A DNA stretch of 9,545 bases from JBCDIQ01 sp039024295 (GTDB taxonomy: Bacteria; Bacteroidota; Bacteroidia; J057): the NCBI GenBank assembly GCA_039024295.1, contig JBCDIQ010000221.1, positions 1-9,545 on the forward strand. The letters are read 5' to 3'. This document shows positions 7,248 to 9,545 of the stretch, one piece after another (position 1 is the stretch's first letter; each line of letters opens with the position of its first letter). The notes below the pieces were generated by a model. The model did no database searches and was not told where the DNA came from. It worked only from the letters and a program-made list of their open reading frames with translations. Made by a program: the position numbers and the translations under genes.

Positions 7248-8564
7248 ATGCCCAAACGTATTACTTTTGTCGTGTTTTCGATGCTCTTAAGCATAGGAAG
7301 CACCCTCCAAGCACAAGGAATCGACCTGTACGGATTATGGTTTGAGAAAACCGGGGGTACCAATAGTACCAATTTAACGGGGTATCAACACCTTGTACAG
7401 GTCGACCCAAACAGTGGAACTATGAACTCATTGGATACCATCCCCGGAGCTAAATTTGTGGCCTTGGGAACTTCAACTTTTGACAACTCAGGAAATCGCT
7501 ATGTGTACTGGGGGATAGATACCGGCGGCGTGGATCGCATCTACACCATTGATGCGCCCACGGGGAACATGCTTAGCAATCCCGCTTTTACTCAAAATCG
7601 CCCATTTGAGCTGGAATATGACCTTAAAACGGGTAAAACTTATGCAGTTGAATACGAAGGATCTACTCGATCATATTACATGTTAGAGGTAAATCTGTAA
7701 ACAGGTGGAATAACTCGAATCAGTGTCCTGCAAGGAGTAAATTCGTTGAATTTAGGTACAGCTACCTTCAACTCGAACAATGGGACCTACTACTTTAGGG
7801 GGAGAGATTCGAATAATATCTTCAGTTTATTTCGGGTTGAAGCTGCTACGGGCACCATACTGGGTCAGGCTCCGATGCCGGATAATGTCAATGAATGGCA
7901 GTATGATGTGACAACAGATATACTCTACGGCCTCTATTCTCTAGGGAGGAATATGGGGATGACCTTTGTTGAAATAGATACCCTCACGGGAGTGCAAACC
8001 TTTATAGATTCAATTCCAGGTATCTCCGCAAGTTTTGGCAGCGTAATTCTGGGCTCTTCAGTGTATGACCAGAATACTTCCACCTATATCTTTCGGGGCA
8101 AAACTGGAAATAACCCTGGTGCAGATTCTATCCATTTCATCAGACCGGCTACCTTGCAGCAATATGCAGTGCAGCCAGACAAGAATGTGATAGAAATCGA
8201 ATGTGACAATACCACCTTTGCGGCCAGGTTCTACAATAACACGCGCAATAACAATAATGGCGGGAATTTCTTCAATGACATTGTGCTATTTCGCAACCTG
8301 GGCATCAGTTATATAAAAGGTACAGCGATCAAGTTGATTCTTCCACGAAATATTAAGCAAGACCTCGGCACAAATGGCACCGGAGGAAAACCAGGAAAGA
8401 TCACCGTATTTGACGCGCATGGAAGAGCTGTGCGACAAGAATCCCGTCGACTTGAAGTAATTGACGCTGATCCTATTTCTATTGATAATTTATCCGCTGG
8501 GATATACACCCTAAGGCTTGACGCTGGCAGGCATGTGCTCATTTCGAAATTCATCAAACGATGA
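7248..8564 (+). pseudogene. paralog C: same secreted family, interrupted by one in-frame TAA
   Basis: The open frame runs 7248-7700, stops at TAA 7698-7700, and continues in the same frame without another stop to TGA 8564. If read through, it would be a 438-aa protein closely matching paralog B. The stop is codon 151, which aligns exactly with Gln151 of B (CAA) in VNLQTG and with the CAA of VDLQNG in A, so one C-to-T change explains it. All other features are intact: signal peptide with cleavage after LQA (residue 22), repeats on both sides, the CDNTTFAARFYNNT linker with its single Cys, and the sorting domain ending SKFIKR. As it stands, translation gives a secreted 150-aa N-terminal piece without a sorting domain. 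The only internal start near the break is a TTG at 7746, which is unconvincing. Recent nonsense mutation, sequencing error and suppression are all possible. Confidence 0.8.
7698..7700 (+). other. premature ochre codon in paralog C
   Basis: TAA replaces the CAA (Gln) found at the same aligned position in both sister genes. TAA acts as a normal terminator next door, because paralog B ends in TAA, so genome-wide reassignment of the codon is unlikely. Confidence 0.85.
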
Positions 8565-8619
8565 CTCCCTTCTCTTGCTTTGTTGAGGGCAATCAAAATT
8601 TGAACAGTATATAAACAGG

Positions 8620-8658
8620 AAACAGAAGCCACAGCATTGCTACGGCTTCTGTTTTTTG
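8620..8658. terminator. hairpin with T-run after paralog C, shared by convergent genes
   Basis: AAACAGAAGCC (8620-8630) pairs with GGCTTCTGTTT (8644-8654). Two A-C mismatches follow, then AGC/GCT closes a 3-base loop. On the plus strand the stem runs into TTTTTTG, a good intrinsic terminator. It lies 56 bp after the C stop and 16 bp from the stop of the opposing gene, so it may serve both. Confidence 0.75.
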
Positions 8659-8673
8659 CTTTCTGTCTGTTGC

Positions 8674-9545
8674 CTAAAATCCCCGATAGTAATCCCGAAG
8701 GTAACGGGTGAGGTCGGAATAGATGGGCTTGGTAAATTCCACAAAAAGGGCCTGTGGGCTCGGGTCTGCCACCTCACGCCTGCGGCGTAAAATGCGCTGA
8801 TCATCTCGGGTCAGTGCTCGTTTGTCCCCATTGAAAAAGCCCCATCCTTCACGCCAGGTAAAAGAACCGCCAAACTTTTTTTGACTCAGCACTGAACGAC
8901 TATTGGCATCAAGGATTTGCATATCCAGTAGTCCACGGGAGTCTACCACCTTTTCAAACAGATGGACTTCAGCTTCCACCGTGCCATACACATCGCGGGT
9001 GACCGTTTCGCCATTTTCCTTTACATCCACGGTACCAAGCACCACGCTGTCACGGCTGCGCTTGTGGATACGTTCCCGTACCAGGGTTTGGCCGACAACA
9101 AAGTCATCAAACATCAACTGGACTACATGGTCAGGACTTTGCCGATAGGTCTGGGCATCCCTTGGGGTGATGAACTGGACGAAGGGGCTGATTCCACTGG
9201 TTTGAAGAAACTCATGCACCTGGTTTTCGAAAAATTCATTGGACAGCTTAAACGTCCGTGAATGCATGGGGATGGGTTCTACCTGGACGAAGACCGTTGC
9301 CATTTCTCGCGCCTGACGCATTTGCGCCTGTGCATCGCGGTAGGCAGGACGAATCTCATCTGCCCGCTGAAAATGGTAATACGCTTCCTTGGCAGATTCA
9401 CGGGTGTTTTGCTCCAAAGACTGTTCCCCAAGTGTATATCGAACTTCTGCAGCTTTTAATTTGGCCTGTTCCAGTTGGCTACTGAAGTTTTTGGGATGGC
9501 GAACTGCCGATTGGGCCGCTGGGCTTCTCAGGATTTCGTCGTGGA
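8674..9545 (-). CDS. C-terminal part of a helical-repeat, probably envelope, protein of unknown function
   Basis: The frame is open from the window edge (first full codon ending near 9541) to TAG 8674-8676, giving about 290 residues; the start lies outside. The TTG at 9417 is internal, since reading continues upstream as ..QLEQAKLKAAEVRYTLGEQS.. without a stop. The first 75 or so visible residues look like a TPR-type helical hairpin (AAEVRYTLGEQ, AYYHFQRADEIRPAYRDAQAQM). A mixed alpha/beta region follows (MATVFVQVEPIPMHSRTFKLSNEFFENQVHEFL split over two strands and a helix), then a beta-rich part (VVLGTVDVKENG.., VYGTVEAEVHLFEKVVDSRG, FGGSFTWREGWGFFNGDKRAL). It ends in LTRYLRDYYRGF. I have a general impression of Bacteroidota lipoproteins with this build, but the signal peptide that would settle this is not in view, and no function is assigned. 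It converges on paralog C. Confidence 0.8.
   Translation of the reverse strand, partial: HDEILRSPAAQSAVRHPKNFSSQLEQAKLKAAEVRYTLGEQSLEQNTRESAKEAYYHFQRADEIRPAYRDAQAQMRQAREMATVFVQVEPIPMHSRTFKLSNEFFENQVHEFLQTSGISPFVQFITPRDAQTYRQSPDHVVQLMFDDFVVGQTLVRERIHKRSRDSVVLGTVDVKENGETVTRDVYGTVEAEVHLFEKVVDSRGLLDMQILDANSRSVLSQKKFGGSFTWREGWGFFNGDKRALTRDDQRILRRRREVADPSPQALFVEFTKPIYSDLTRYLRDYYRGF

Larger units (their letters stand above)
7195..8650 (+). repeat. duplicated unit, copy 2 (leader + paralog C + hairpin)
   Basis: This is the second copy of the transcription unit at 5452-6904, at a distance of about 1.74 kb. Coding parts align along their whole length with few indels and are closest in the last 250 bases. 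Leader similarity ends near the start codon, where the sequences become A-rich and alignment is uncertain. The 3' hairpin has kept its left arm but not perfect pairing. Confidence 0.6.

Noticed and set aside
7698..7700. Alternative genetic code reading TAA as Gln
   Set aside because: Paralog B ends in TAA, and Gln is encoded by normal CAA/CAG throughout the window.
7746..8564. Separate gene starting at TTG 7746
   Set aside because: It would start inside a conserved repeat with no signal peptide or binding site; it is the downstream part of paralog C.
8309..8632. 107-codon minus-strand open frame over the end of paralog C
   Set aside because: It is antisense to the conserved sorting domain and crosses the terminator hairpin; no protein-like features.
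9258..9485. Plus-strand open frames opposite the partial gene at the right edge
   Set aside because: The minus-strand frame stays open to the window edge and has helix-repeat character; the plus-strand frames have neither.
1..9545. CRISPR array, tRNA or rRNA gene, insertion sequence
   Set aside because: I saw no regularly spaced short direct repeats, tRNA-like cloverleaf, rRNA-like sequence, transposase frame or paired terminal inverted repeats.

Overview
The window looks like a chromosomal segment of a Bacteroidota bacterium. The evidence is three secreted proteins ending in a type IX secretion (T9SS) type A sorting domain, Sec signal peptides cut just before Gln-Gly, AT-rich leaders with little Shine-Dalgarno signal, and a large helical protein of a type I associate with this phylum. 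A more exact placement (Saprospiria- or Cytophagia-like) would be a guess.

Layout from left to right. At 1-657 (minus) is the 5' part of an AAA15/COG1106-type ATPase gene. It is cut by the window edge and broken by a frameshift near 171-184. A perfect 28-bp palindrome lies 13 bp upstream of its ATG. At 812-2050 (minus) is a 12-TM major facilitator superfamily exporter of the MFS_3 type. At 2324-3631 (plus) is paralog A of a secreted six-repeat protein, likely a beta-propeller, with a C-terminal sorting domain. It converges on a 515-aa helical protein of unknown function at 3766-5313 (minus), with a strong hairpin between them. Paralogs B (5508-6818) and C (7248-8564) follow in tandem on the plus strand. 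C is broken by a single ochre codon at 7698-7700. At 8674-9545 (minus) is the C-terminal part of a repeat-containing, probably envelope, protein whose start lies beyond the window.

The centre of interest is the A/B/C family. Each protein has a signal peptide, about six 40-45-residue repeats of alternating type, a short linker with the only cysteine of the mature protein, and a sorting domain. Sec would carry them to the periplasm and T9SS across the outer membrane for release or surface anchoring. B and C share their 5' leader and their 3' hairpin, so the duplicated unit was a whole transcription unit of about 1.5 kb. A is an older, more diverged copy. I do not recognise a described biochemical function for the family. 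The remaining genes look like ordinary housekeeping or accessory genes with no visible pathway link to it.
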